From Chitinophaga niabensis (GTDB taxonomy: Bacteria > Bacteroidota > Bacteroidia > Chitinophagales > Chitinophagaceae), in the NCBI RefSeq assembly GCF_039545795.1, contig NZ_CP154260.1:3353001-3417000 (forward strand): a stretch of 64,000 bases of DNA. Reading direction: 5' to 3'. Below, one piece after another: positions 36,915 to 45,473 of this stretch. The notes beneath the pieces are model-generated. The model was not told the DNA's origin. It ran no database searches and saw nothing but the letters and a program-made list of their open reading frames with translations. Numbering within the stretch: position 1 is the first letter of the stretch; each line of letters starts with the position of its first letter. The translations under genes were made by a program, and so were the position numbers.

Positions 36915-37571
36915 TTGGAAAAGAAAACACCGCTCATCGCTCCTTCCCTGCTTGCCGCCAACTTCCTGGAAATAGGCAGGGAAGTGGAAATGGTTAATAA
37001 TAGTGCAGCAGACTGGTTACACCTGGATGTAATGGATGGCCGTTTTGTGCCGAATATCAGCTTTGGTTTCCCGGTTATAACACCGGTTACCAAACTGTCC
37101 AGGAAGGTAAATGATGTGCATTTAATGATAGAAGAACCGGAGAAGTATGCAGAAGCTTTCGCCAAAGCGGGTGCGCATATCCTCACTGTACATATAGAAG
37201 CCTGCCATCACCTGCACCGGAACATCCAGCAGATCAAAGGCTTAGGCATGAAAGCCGGCGTGGCACTGAACCCGCACACTTCCGTAGACCTGCTGGAAAA
37301 CATCATCACAGATGCAGATGTAATATTGATCATGAGTGTGAACCCCGGTTTCGGCGGGCAGCATTTTATTGAACATACCTATACAAAGATCCGCAAATTA
37401 AGGGAACTGATAGATGCAAGCGGCTCAAAGGCATTGATAGAAATAGATGGCGGGGTAACGGTGGATAATGCCAGAGCCATCATTGATGCAGGCGCAGACG
37501 TGCTGGTGGCAGGCAATACGGTATTCGCATCCCGCGATCCGCAGGCCACGATCCTGGCTTTAAAACAATAA
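36915..37571 (+). CDS. rpe: Ribulose-phosphate 3-epimerase
   Basis: 218-residue (beta/alpha)8 enzyme of the pentose phosphate pathway interconverting ribulose 5-phosphate and xylulose 5-phosphate. The metal and acid/base residues are visible: His36 and Asp38 (WLHLDVMDGRFVPN), His69 (DVHLMI) and Asp178 (IEIDGGV); the phosphate loop is VNPGFGGQ. The start is TTG at 36915; the next Met would remove the first beta strand (IAPSLLAA), so TTG is right. Its stop abuts the stop of the opposing response regulator gene. Confidence 0.95.
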   Translation: MEKKTPLIAPSLLAANFLEIGREVEMVNNSAADWLHLDVMDGRFVPNISFGFPVITPVTKLSRKVNDVHLMIEEPEKYAEAFAKAGAHILTVHIEACHHLHRNIQQIKGLGMKAGVALNPHTSVDLLENIITDADVILIMSVNPGFGGQHFIEHTYTKIRKLRELIDASGSKALIEIDGGVTVDNARAIIDAGADVLVAGNTVFASRDPQATILALKQ

Positions 37572-37964
37572 TTACTTTCCTAAACTAAGGATGACATCAT
37601 TGGTCAGTGGCTTTGTGAGATAGCCTTCCACAAAGGTGAACTTACTCACCCTTTCTTTATCCTTTTCATCGATAGAGGATGTCAATACATACACCTTGAT
37701 CTGTTTGATCAGGGATGGGCGTACCTGTGAAAATGCTTCCAGGAATTCCCAGCCATCCATCACGGGCATGTTGAGGTCAAGGAGGATCACGTCTGGCAAT
37801 TCGCTTGCATTACTGCACTGGGCGCGGATATGCTCCAGCACATCCTGCGCATCAGAAAATTTGGTAACGGCATTAGAGATGCTCAAACGATCCAGCATGA
37901 TCTCTGTGATCTGCTGATGAATGGGGTCATCATCTACTATAAAGATCGAATGTAACGGCTTCAT
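37572..37964 (-). CDS. Single-domain response regulator
   Basis: 130-residue CheY-like receiver with no output domain. Acidic pocket Asp11-Asp13 (IVDDDP), phosphoacceptor Asp63 (VILLDLNMPVMDGWEF), Thr95 (VLTSS) and Lys118 (LTKPL) are all present, so it should be phosphorylatable. It follows the multi-PAS histidine kinase by 6 bp, so the two form a phosphorelay pair. With no DNA-binding domain, output must be protein-protein. Confidence 0.93.
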   Translation of the reverse strand: MKPLHSIFIVDDDPIHQQITEIMLDRLSISNAVTKFSDAQDVLEHIRAQCSNASELPDVILLDLNMPVMDGWEFLEAFSQVRPSLIKQIKVYVLTSSIDEKDKERVSKFTFVEGYLTKPLTNDVILSLGK

Positions 37965-37970
37965 AGAGTT

Positions 37971-40583
37971 CTATTCGGGGCTGAAGGTAATGATAAATTT
38001 GGTTCCAACGCCAAGTTGGCTTTCGGCCTGTATACTTCCTCCCATCGCCTCTATCTGGCTTTTGGTGATAAACAGGCCTATTCCCTTGGCATCCTTGTTC
38101 TTATGAAATGTTTTCCTGAATCCGAATAGTTTCGCACCATACCGTTCCATGTCAATACCCATTCCATTATCCTCTGCCGTGAGTATCACACCACTGTCCA
38201 CCGTCCAGCTGCGCAGGTGTAAGGTAGGCGTGCGGTCATGGGACCGGTACTTGATGGCATTGGTGAGCAGGTTCTGCAGGATGCTATCCAGGTAGATCTT
38301 TGGGTATTCAATATCAGGCGCTTCTGCAAAGTCTGTTGTGAGGCGGATACCACTGGTTTCCATATCTACAAAAAGGATGTCTTTCACTTTCTGCAAACGC
38401 TCTGAAAACACCAGGCGTTCCCGTTCCACATTCAGGTCTTTACGGATCTGCACTACTTCTATCAGATCATTCAATGTTTCATCAATGTTTTTGATCACCT
38501 CCTGGAACATGCCGCGGTACAGTTCCTTCTCCTGTTCTTCATCTGTTTCGTTCATGATCTGCATCAGCGCCTTCAGGTTAGCGATCGGCGCCCGCAGGTT
38601 ATGGGAGGTGATGTGTGCAAAGTCTTCCAGCTGCTTGTTCTGGTTCACCAGGTATTTATTCAGGGAAGAGAGCTGGTCGTTGGCTTTCCGCAATTCCCGC
38701 TGCATCTTTTTACTGTCGGTAATGTTCCGGGTGAAGATAGAGATGCTGCCATCCTGCATGGGTGCCAGCAGAAACTCATACCATTTGTCCAGCTCAGGCC
38801 GGTAATTGGAAAACGAAACCGGTGTTTGCTGGTTCATACACTGCTGCATCCTGGCGTGGAAAGTAGAACCTACCAGCATCGGGAACACTTCAAAGATATT
38901 ACGGCCTATCACTTTGCCGTGATCTACGATCTCCTGCGCTTTGCGGTTAATGAAATTCACTTTACCGTCTTTATCCATCACCGCATATCCCATGTCTATG
39001 GTATCAAAGAACAGGCGCATCAGTTCCGTGTTACGGGTGAGCTGGTCCCTGATCTTGAATTGCTCCGTTACATCCTGGATAACGCCATAGATACGGACGA
39101 GGCGGCCATTCCTGTATTCCGGTTTCCCGATGGTCCTTGCCTGGATCACGTTATTACGTGCAGTGTTCAGCGTTACCTGTATGTCGTACGCCTTGCCCCT
39201 TTCCAGGCAGGCAGCCATGGCCTGCTCCACCCTCTTCAGGGATTCCGGGGTGTAAAAGGACAGGGCCTTTTCAATCGTCATAGCCGCATAGGGGGGCAGT
39301 TCATGGATCTTATACGTCTGCGCACTCCAGCGTAACCGGTTGGTGATGATATCCAGTTCCCAGCCTCCTATTTTACCGATCTCCCCGGTTTGCATCAGGA
39401 AGTCCTGCGTTTTATTATTCTCTATTTCCTGCCGTTTCTTATCCGTGATATCATTTACCAGTGCTACCACGATCTGGTCTTTATCCACCGGGTCTTCCAC
39501 GGGGAACATGGTGAGGTCCAGGAAGAATTCCCGTTGCATTTTCCCGATGGGGATATCCACCTTTTTCTCCATCCTGATCACCTTGCCTTTTTGCAGCACC
39601 TGCTGGAAGAGCTGGTCCAGTTCAAACAGGCGGGAAAAAGGATCATGTATCATAATGCCATCCGGCTGTTCTTCAATACCTGTCTGGGAAAAGAACTTCC
39701 GTTGCGTTTGGTTCACGCGGCGGATGAAACCGTAATGATCAAACTGGATATATCCTACCGGCAGGTTCTCCACAATAGTATGCAGGAGGCGCTCACTCTT
39801 TTCCAGGCTTAGTACGGCCAGTTTTTTCTCTGTGATCTCGCTGAGGATGAGGAACAGGTAGGCGATCTCCCCGTTGCGGTCCATCACCGGGAAGCCGGTG
39901 GCTTCGTAATAAAGGGGTTGAATGCGGGTAACGGTGCCTTCATGTTGTTCCGCATACTTCAGCAACATTTCCTTTTTAACCGGTGCTTTCCTGATCCTTA
40001 CTTCTTCCAGCAGTTCCGTAAGCCCGGTACGGCGGTTGAAGGGGTCTTCCAGTACATTATAAGGTTGATTATTAACGGCAGGGTGTGCTTCGCCCAGGAT
40101 CCGGCGCTGCGCATTATTCATGTTCCGGTGCCAGCCATCCGGGGTGAATTCGTGCAGGCCTACCGGCAGGTTCTCCAGCACACTGCGGAAGAAACCTTCA
40201 CTTTCCTCTGCCTGCGCCTCCTGGTGAATGTTGCGGGTGATCATCAGCACGCTGATGACGCGCTTTTCTTCATCAAATAAAGGATTGAACCGTATTTCAT
40301 ACTGACGGCCGGGATTCCCGAAAGACAATACAAAGTTGAAACGTTCGCCGGCGAGGGCGCGTTTCCAGTTGTGCAGGGACTGCTGTGCGAGGTCCGGGTA
40401 GCCTTTGCAGAGTATCTGCAGGCTATCACCCTCTTTCAATTCAATGCCCAGGTGTTTTTTGTTATTCTCGACAAAGGCTTGATTCATTGCCAGTAACTGC
40501 AGGTTCGTGTCAAACACTGCGGCGGAATCCGGTAAAGCCTCCACCACCTGGTTCAGCAAGGCATTGTTCATGTACGCATTCAA
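37971..40583 (-). CDS. Multi-PAS sensor histidine kinase
   Basis: 870 residues, no clear signal peptide or membrane helix, so probably cytoplasmic. About five PAS/PAC modules occupy residues 10-650, each with the PAC-type ending (for example VISVLMITRNIHQEAQ; VVALVNDITDKKRQEIENN; VRIYGVIQDVTEQFK; ISIFTRNITDSKKMQ). A helical linker leads to the phosphoacceptor His661 (HITSHNLRAPIANLKAL). The HATPase domain has N box NLLTNAIKY (about 771), G1 DNGMGI (about 806) and G2 KGIGLFI (about 833). The signal is unknown; several PAS domains suggest more than one intracellular cue. Pairs with the downstream receiver. Confidence 0.93.
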   Translation of the reverse strand: MNAYMNNALLNQVVEALPDSAAVFDTNLQLLAMNQAFVENNKKHLGIELKEGDSLQILCKGYPDLAQQSLHNWKRALAGERFNFVLSFGNPGRQYEIRFNPLFDEEKRVISVLMITRNIHQEAQAEESEGFFRSVLENLPVGLHEFTPDGWHRNMNNAQRRILGEAHPAVNNQPYNVLEDPFNRRTGLTELLEEVRIRKAPVKKEMLLKYAEQHEGTVTRIQPLYYEATGFPVMDRNGEIAYLFLILSEITEKKLAVLSLEKSERLLHTIVENLPVGYIQFDHYGFIRRVNQTQRKFFSQTGIEEQPDGIMIHDPFSRLFELDQLFQQVLQKGKVIRMEKKVDIPIGKMQREFFLDLTMFPVEDPVDKDQIVVALVNDITDKKRQEIENNKTQDFLMQTGEIGKIGGWELDIITNRLRWSAQTYKIHELPPYAAMTIEKALSFYTPESLKRVEQAMAACLERGKAYDIQVTLNTARNNVIQARTIGKPEYRNGRLVRIYGVIQDVTEQFKIRDQLTRNTELMRLFFDTIDMGYAVMDKDGKVNFINRKAQEIVDHGKVIGRNIFEVFPMLVGSTFHARMQQCMNQQTPVSFSNYRPELDKWYEFLLAPMQDGSISIFTRNITDSKKMQRELRKANDQLSSLNKYLVNQNKQLEDFAHITSHNLRAPIANLKALMQIMNETDEEQEKELYRGMFQEVIKNIDETLNDLIEVVQIRKDLNVERERLVFSERLQKVKDILFVDMETSGIRLTTDFAEAPDIEYPKIYLDSILQNLLTNAIKYRSHDRTPTLHLRSWTVDSGVILTAEDNGMGIDMERYGAKLFGFRKTFHKNKDAKGIGLFITKSQIEAMGGSIQAESQLGVGTKFIITFSPE

Positions 40584-40722
40584 TTTGGCATAGGCGGTTG
40601 CGAAGTATCAAATGTACTCAATATATTATACAATTTAGTGCTATTATAATGGGATAAGGGTATCATTCTCCGTGTTTTCAAAAAATTCATACCCGTATTC
40701 GGGGTTGCGTGTAACTTTTAAA

Positions 40723-40766
40723 TATCTTTGAAGCGATAAAACGAAATAGTCGTTTTAAACGTTTAA
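40723..40766 (+). promoter_or_regulatory. purE promoter -7 box and adjacent palindromes
   Basis: TATCTTTG (40723-40730) matches the Bacteroidota -7 box; no good -33 box is at the usual distance. Just downstream are a perfect 7-bp inverted repeat AAAACGA-N5-TCGTTTT (40738-40756) and the 12-bp palindrome TTAAACGTTTAA (40755-40766), whose AAACGTTT core recalls LacI/PurR-family operators. Control by such a repressor is inference. Confidence 0.45.
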
Positions 40767-40798
40767 TCATAAGCAAGTTAAAAAATCGAATTAGCAGG

Positions 40799-41254
40799 AT
40801 GAAGGTATTAATTATCATGGGCTCCGAGAGTGATAAGCCCGTAATGCAGGAATCACAGACTTATTTACAGTTCTTTGGCATTGAAAGCGAACTGGTGGTA
40901 GCATCCGCTCACCGTAATCCGGAAAAAGTACGTGAAATTGTTGTTAACGCACAACCTCAGGGTGTTGGTGTGATTATTGCTGCTGCTGGTATGGCTGCTG
41001 CCCTGCCAGGCGTGGTTTCTGCCTACACTTCCTTACCTGTACTGGGTGTTCCCCTGGAAGGTGGTTTACCTGGTGGTATAGACGCTTTATATTCTATTGT
41101 GCAGATGCCTGCAGGTTTGCCCGTAGGTACACTGGCGGTAGGCAAGGCCGGAGCAAGGAATGCCGGAATTATGGCAGCCCGTATCCTGGCTTTAAGTGAT
41201 AAAAAAATAGCAGAGCGCGTAGAAGCGTTCAAACAGAACGGATACAGGATCTAG
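40799..41254 (+). CDS. purE: N5-carboxyaminoimidazole ribonucleotide mutase
   Basis: 151-residue enzyme of purine synthesis producing 4-carboxy-5-aminoimidazole ribonucleotide. The substrate loops are GSESD (8-12) and SAHRNP (36-41, catalytic His38). The second loop reads AAGMAAALPG (62-71), so the usual His of class I PurE (GGAAHLPG) is replaced by Ala68; this GMAAALPG form occurs in some bacterial PurE proteins and may mark a subclass. purK is not adjacent. Stands 100 bp upstream of phoH on the same strand. Confidence 0.93.
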   Translation: MKVLIIMGSESDKPVMQESQTYLQFFGIESELVVASAHRNPEKVREIVVNAQPQGVGVIIAAAGMAAALPGVVSAYTSLPVLGVPLEGGLPGGIDALYSIVQMPAGLPVGTLAVGKAGARNAGIMAARILALSDKKIAERVEAFKQNGYRI

Positions 41255-41354
41255 TGAAATGATTGTCCCGGATGGATGAAAGCTGACATCCTCTTCGTAA
41301 CCGGTTTACAACGTTCAGATCCGAAATGCAGACTCACCTTAAATCGAACCGCAC

Positions 41355-42317
41355 TTGACAGAATCGATCATTAATCTGGAAAATGTAAATCCCATTGAAT
41401 TTTTCGGGGTCAACAACGGAAAACTGGACTTGTTAAAAAAGAAGTTCCCCCTGTTAAAGATCTTATCCCGCGGTACACAGCTGAAGCTTTCCGGATCCCC
41501 GGAGGAAGTGGCCACGGCCAAGGAAAAGATCGGACAGATTGTTAGCTACCTCGAACGTAACGGTCAACTCAGCGAAAATTATTTTGAGCAGATCCTTGGC
41601 GATGAAGAAAGCAGCAATATAGATCACTTCAAAGACCACAATCCCAACGAAGTATTAGTATTTGGCCCCAATGGCCGGACCATTCGTGCCAAAACTGCCA
41701 ATCAGAAGAAGATGGTAAGCCTGGCAGACAAAAACGATATCGTTTTTGCCATTGGGCCCGCCGGTACCGGTAAAACCTATACAGCAGTAGCGCTTGCCGT
41801 AAGGGCGCTGAAGAACAAGGCCGTACGGAAGATCATCCTCACCCGCCCTGCGGTGGAAGCCGGCGAAAGCCTGGGTTTCCTGCCCGGCGACCTGAAGGAA
41901 AAGATCGATCCATACCTGCGCCCTCTGTACGATGCACTGGACGATATGATCCCGGCAGATAAGCTCAGCTATTTCATGACCAACCGGATCATTGAAATTG
42001 CCCCGCTTGCCTATATGCGCGGACGTACGCTGGATAACGCTTTCATCCTGCTGGATGAAGCACAGAACTGTACAGATCTTCAGATGAAAATGTTCCTTAC
42101 CCGGATAGGTGCATCTGCCAAAGCCATCATTACGGGAGACAAAACACAGATCGACCTGCCTAAAAATCAGAAAAGCGGCCTGGATAAAGCTACCCGTATA
42201 TTGAGGAATATAGATGGTATCGGATACCTGGAACTGGACGAAGAGGATGTTGTTCGTCACCGCCTTGTGAAAGCCATCATCAAGGCCTATGATGCTGCAA
42301 AGGAGGATACTAATTAA
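41355..42317 (+). CDS. phoH: PhoH-family ATPase
   Basis: 320 residues. Walker A is GPAGTGKT (134-141) and Walker B ILLDEAQN (about 234-241), in a helicase-like P-loop fold. The N-terminal 100 residues form the KH-like part seen in PhoH/PhoL (LKLSGSPEEVATAKEKIGQIVSYL). Family members are linked to RNA metabolism and ribosome maturation and often sit beside ybeY; ybeY is not adjacent here. The start is TTG at 41355; no ATG occurs in frame until residue 120, so TTG is needed. The 3' neighbour is on the same strand after 90 bp. Confidence 0.92.
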   Translation: MTESIINLENVNPIEFFGVNNGKLDLLKKKFPLLKILSRGTQLKLSGSPEEVATAKEKIGQIVSYLERNGQLSENYFEQILGDEESSNIDHFKDHNPNEVLVFGPNGRTIRAKTANQKKMVSLADKNDIVFAIGPAGTGKTYTAVALAVRALKNKAVRKIILTRPAVEAGESLGFLPGDLKEKIDPYLRPLYDALDDMIPADKLSYFMTNRIIEIAPLAYMRGRTLDNAFILLDEAQNCTDLQMKMFLTRIGASAKAIITGDKTQIDLPKNQKSGLDKATRILRNIDGIGYLELDEEDVVRHRLVKAIIKAYDAAKEDTN

Positions 42318-42407
42318 CAGTATCTTAACAGTCATTATTGTAAGTTGCGCAATTATTTGATTCCTGTTATTTTTGTCAATGAAATATAACTTTAACCTAT
42401 CAACCAC

Positions 42408-42869
42408 ATGAGCTATTACAGGCGAATTGTTTTTTTGATGTGTGTATTGGGAGTGCTTTTTACCAGTTGTAAGAAACGTCCTGAACCACAGGAGGTAGCC
42501 ATGGAATTTATGCACGCGTTTCAGGAATCAAACTTCGAACGTGCCAAAGAATTTGCTACCAAAGAATCACAACAGGTTATACTCCTTTACTCCATTTTTG
42601 ACGGCAAACGCAACGAGAATGAACGGGAAAAGATCAAAAATGCGCAGTTAAAGATCGTTGATCATAAAGAGGATGGGGATAAAGCAACTGTTACCATCCT
42701 CAATTCTTCCGCCAACCAGCAGGAAACCCTGCAGCTGGTCAAAGAAAACGGTCAATGGAAAATATCCCTGACACTTGAAAGCATCCTTCCTACATATGTA
42801 GCGCCAGGTTCAATGGACATGAACTCCATGACCACTCCCCCGGCAACGGATACTACTAAAGCTAACTGA
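42408..42869 (+). CDS. DUF4878-type lipoprotein
   Basis: 153 residues. Signal peptide with lipobox FTSC (Cys21). The mature part resembles the DUF4878 / NTF2-like cystatin fold (EVAMEFMHAFQESNFERAKEFATKES; VTILNSSANQQETLQLVKENGQWKISL). The C-terminal tail is Met/Thr/Pro-rich and probably disordered. Function unknown; common in Bacteroidota. Confidence 0.8.
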   Translation: MSYYRRIVFLMCVLGVLFTSCKKRPEPQEVAMEFMHAFQESNFERAKEFATKESQQVILLYSIFDGKRNENEREKIKNAQLKIVDHKEDGDKATVTILNSSANQQETLQLVKENGQWKISLTLESILPTYVAPGSMDMNSMTTPPATDTTKAN

Positions 42870-42954
42870 TATTGGCCCGGCATTAGTCCACGCTCCTGCC
42901 GGCCCTTTAAACCCATTATTTCCATTTTTTATAACTATTCCCGCTTTTGTTCCT

Positions 42955-42962
42955 TAATTTTG
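42955..42962 (+). promoter_or_regulatory. Candidate -7 box for ppa
   Basis: TAATTTTG matches TAnnTTTG exactly, about 140 bp before the ppa ATG. No clear -33 box. The rest of the 235-bp gap shows no other element I can support. Confidence 0.4.
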
Positions 42963-43104
42963 CGCCTTTATAGCAAACAAGCGCCTTTTCCACCGTCCCG
43001 TATATGAAGAACCGGTTGCTGCAGAACGGCTTTTATAGCTGCTTTGGGCCTATTAGAACTGTAAACGTGAATTGATATACTAATTTTAAAAGAAGCATTG
43101 AATT

Positions 43105-43644
43105 ATGACAACAAATCCATGGCACAGCGTTAGTCCCGGGGATAAAGTACCTCATGTGGTAACAGGTATCATTGAAATTCCCAAAGGATCGCGTGCCAAA
43201 TACGAACTGGACAAAGAAAGCGGTTTACTGAAACTGGACCGTGTATTATATTCTTCTGTATACTACCCTGCCAACTACGGGTTCATTCCTAAAACATACT
43301 GCGATGATCATGATCCGCTGGACATCCTCATCCTTTCCCAGATAGATTGCGTGCCTTTATGCATGGTGGACGCGAAAGTGATCGGTGTAATGCAAATGAT
43401 CGATGGCGGCGAAGCTGACGATAAGATCATTGCTGTTGCAGCCCATGATATGAGTGTGAACCATATCAACGACATCTCTGAACTGCCGCCTCACTTTATC
43501 GACGAAATGCGTCATTTCTTTGAAGAATACAAAAAGCTCGAGAACAAGACCGTAAAAGTGGAAGAATTTCAGAACAAAGCAAAGGCAGAACAGATCATCC
43601 TCGAAAGCTTTGAACTATATAATAAAACCTTCCCGCAAAAATAA
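43105..43644 (+). CDS. ppa: Inorganic pyrophosphatase, family I
   Basis: 179-residue soluble Mg-dependent enzyme hydrolysing pyrophosphate to two phosphates and so driving biosynthetic reactions. The signature is DDHDPLD (67-73), providing metal-binding Asp68, Asp70 and Asp73; the substrate-binding segment [14 protein letters not shown] precedes it. Length matches bacterial family I enzymes. Six bp before the TSUP gene, so probably co-transcribed with it. Confidence 0.96.
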   Translation: MTTNPWHSVSPGDKVPHVVTGIIEIPKGSRAKYELDKESGLLKLDRVLYSSVYYPANYGFIPKTYCDDHDPLDILILSQIDCVPLCMVDAKVIGVMQMIDGGEADDKIIAVAAHDMSVNHINDISELPPHFIDEMRHFFEEYKKLENKTVKVEEFQNKAKAEQIILESFELYNKTFPQK

Positions 43645-43650
43645 CTGCTT

Positions 43651-44025
43651 ATGGCTTACCCCCTCATCCTCGGTCTGTTATTACTCGGCCTTGTAGCCGG
43701 TGTGTTCTCCGGAATTGTGGGTATAGGCGGCGGCATCATACTGGTACCGGCACTGGTGTATATTTTTGGCCTCAGCCAGCACCAGGCACAGGGCACTTCA
43801 CTGGGCATGCTCATGCTGCCCGTTGGTATCCTGGCGGTGATGCAGTATTATAAGCAGGGATTTGTGGATTATAAGCTGGTAGCTTTTATTGCCATAGGTT
43901 TTGTAGCAGGTGGTTACTTAGGCGGGAAACTGGCCGTAAACATCCCTGAAACACTCATCAAACGCATTTTCGCACTGTTCATGATAGCAGTGGCCGTGAA
44001 GATGCTGTTTTTTGACAAGAACTAG
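43651..44025 (+). CDS. Half-size TSUP (TauE/SafE) family permease
   Basis: 124 residues forming about four transmembrane helices. The start GLVAGVFSGIVGIGGGIILVPALVYIFGLSQHQAQGTS is the repeat signature of TauE/SafE-type anion or sulfur-compound exporters. Full-size members (about 250 residues) hold two such repeats; this protein holds one, so it would need to act as a dimer. Half-size members are known. Substrate unknown. A terminator follows. Confidence 0.85.
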   Translation: MAYPLILGLLLLGLVAGVFSGIVGIGGGIILVPALVYIFGLSQHQAQGTSLGMLMLPVGILAVMQYYKQGFVDYKLVAFIAIGFVAGGYLGGKLAVNIPETLIKRIFALFMIAVAVKMLFFDKN

Positions 44026-44050
44026 ACCGGTAATTATCGTTTTTATAGGA

Positions 44051-44076
44051 AAGGCTGGCCAGTGATGGTCAGCCTT
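44051..44076 (+). terminator. Terminator after ppa-TSUP
   Basis: 10-bp stem AAGGCTGGCC / GGTCAGCCTT (one G-U pair) with a 6-nt loop, followed by TTTT on the plus strand. It lies between two convergent genes. Confidence 0.8.
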
Positions 44077-44084
44077 TTTTACTT

Positions 44085-44846
44085 TCAGAATAAGCGGCGG
44101 ATCAGCCGCAGGTTATGCGTTCTCAGCCCTGTATCTGCATTTACAATACCCTGGTGATCAATAGGGTCTATCCGCACCTTTCCGGAAGAATGAATGATCT
44201 GCTGATCATTGAGCATGATGCCCACATGCGTGATCTTCCCCGCCTCATTATCAAAAAAAGCCAGGTCCCCTCCTTTTGCTTCCTGTATCAGGGCCACCAG
44301 TTCTCCCTGTGTAGCCTGCTGGTAGGCATCCCGCAGGAGCGGTATGCCGAGGATTTTATACACAGATTGGGTAAAACCGGAACAGTCTATCCCAAACACC
44401 GATTTACCACCCCATAAGTAGCCAGTATTGAGGAAAGAATGTGCAATAGTATTCCAGGCCGTTTTAGGAGAACGGGGCTGCTTATAGATCTCTATACCGG
44501 ATTCCGGCACTACTTTAACATTACCCCAAACAGGGTTATCCAGCTTTAACATGCAACCGTAAGGAATATACATCGGCTGGTCATTCACAGACAAACGGGC
44601 CGCCCACTGGTTGGCAATATGCGTAAAGGGGGCATTGAACTCTTCCAGAGTAATGGTTTCCAGGTGAGCTGCCGTTACCCAGCCCTCATAACCATCGTAC
44701 TGCATCCTTACCTTGATCCAACCTTCGTTGATAAGTGGCTCTGTTTCAACACATTCTCCAAACAATGCCTGTGAAACCATTTCACTTCTGTGGGAAGGCT
44801 CAGCACGCAGGGGCATAATGGGCACAATCGTGATTGCAAATGGCAT
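44085..44846 (-). CDS. NlpC/P60 (C40) peptidase with SH3b domain, no signal peptide
   Basis: 253 residues. An SH3b-like region (about 5-110; EGWIKVRMQYDGYEGWVTAAHL) precedes the NlpC/P60 domain (about 130-253). Catalytic Cys155 (GIDCSGF), His207 (ITHVGIML) and His219 (QQIIHSS) form the triad. The protein starts directly in the SH3b fold without a signal peptide, as in YkfC-type gamma-D-glutamyl-diamino acid endopeptidases that process imported muropeptides in the cytoplasm. Peptidoglycan recycling is therefore likelier than wall hydrolysis. Divergent from the neighbouring sigma-like gene. Confidence 0.88.
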   Translation of the reverse strand: MPFAITIVPIMPLRAEPSHRSEMVSQALFGECVETEPLINEGWIKVRMQYDGYEGWVTAAHLETITLEEFNAPFTHIANQWAARLSVNDQPMYIPYGCMLKLDNPVWGNVKVVPESGIEIYKQPRSPKTAWNTIAHSFLNTGYLWGGKSVFGIDCSGFTQSVYKILGIPLLRDAYQQATQGELVALIQEAKGGDLAFFDNEAGKITHVGIMLNDQQIIHSSGKVRIDPIDHQGIVNADTGLRTHNLRLIRRLF

Positions 44847-44918
44847 GTTAATTGTTTAAATAATATGAATTGTGAATGAACTTTTACTACAAAACTGCGT
44901 AAATATAGTAATAAGCTT

Positions 44919-45473
44919 ATGCACCTCCTGTTAAATAACTTAACTGACAAAGAATTGCTACTCCGGATCAAAAAATTCCAGGATCGGGAGGCAGCCGGTG
45001 TTTTATTAGACCGGTATAGTCACCTGTTGGTAGCAGTGAGCCTGCCCAGGTTCACCAGTGAAAAAACAGCAGAGGTTGCATTACCGGAACTCACCAGGCA
45101 ATTATATACCCGCATTCAATCTGCCTTTGGTAAGTTAAACGAATCTGTTTACGCATTGGTTCAATCTTATTTCGGTAAAGGCAGCAGTGTGCCTGTTTTT
45201 TATCCCAACCAGGCATTATACCGCCTCGAAACGCGTATAGAACATGCAGGGAATAACCCTATTGCCAAGGAAGCTTTAATGACGCACCTGGAAAAAGCCC
45301 TTACAAAACTAAATGCAGAGGATCTTCAACTGATCACGCAATTCTACCTGGAGCAACAGTCATTCAGCGACATCGCCAAAAAGCAGAATATTTCGAAAGA
45401 TAAAGTTCGCCATACTTTGAAAGGAGTGAAGAAGAAACTAGCTACTCATTTGATGGACCAGGCATATGAATAA
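44919..45473 (+). CDS. Divergent sigma-70-like factor with degenerate region 2
   Basis: 184 residues. The start LTDKELLLRIKKFQDREAAGVLLDRYSHLLVAVSL resembles the ECF region 2 opening, and the C-terminus (LTKLNAEDLQLITQFYLEQQSFSDIAKKQNISKDKVRHTLKGVKKKL) is a good region 4 helix-turn-helix. The usual acidic motif between them (as in NEEDARDSVQQIFLKV of the paralog at 46612) is replaced by SEKTAEVALPELTRQLYTRI, and a 40-residue insert follows. It may be a sigma-like regulator with altered core or -10 binding. It overlaps the next gene by 8 bp. Confidence 0.65.
   Translation: MHLLLNNLTDKELLLRIKKFQDREAAGVLLDRYSHLLVAVSLPRFTSEKTAEVALPELTRQLYTRIQSAFGKLNESVYALVQSYFGKGSSVPVFYPNQALYRLETRIEHAGNNPIAKEALMTHLEKALTKLNAEDLQLITQFYLEQQSFSDIAKKQNISKDKVRHTLKGVKKKLATHLMDQAYE

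Noticed and set aside
38601..39335. 244-codon plus-strand ORF opposite the histidine kinase
   Set aside because: Antisense shadow of a clear PAS/HATPase gene; no recognisable domain.
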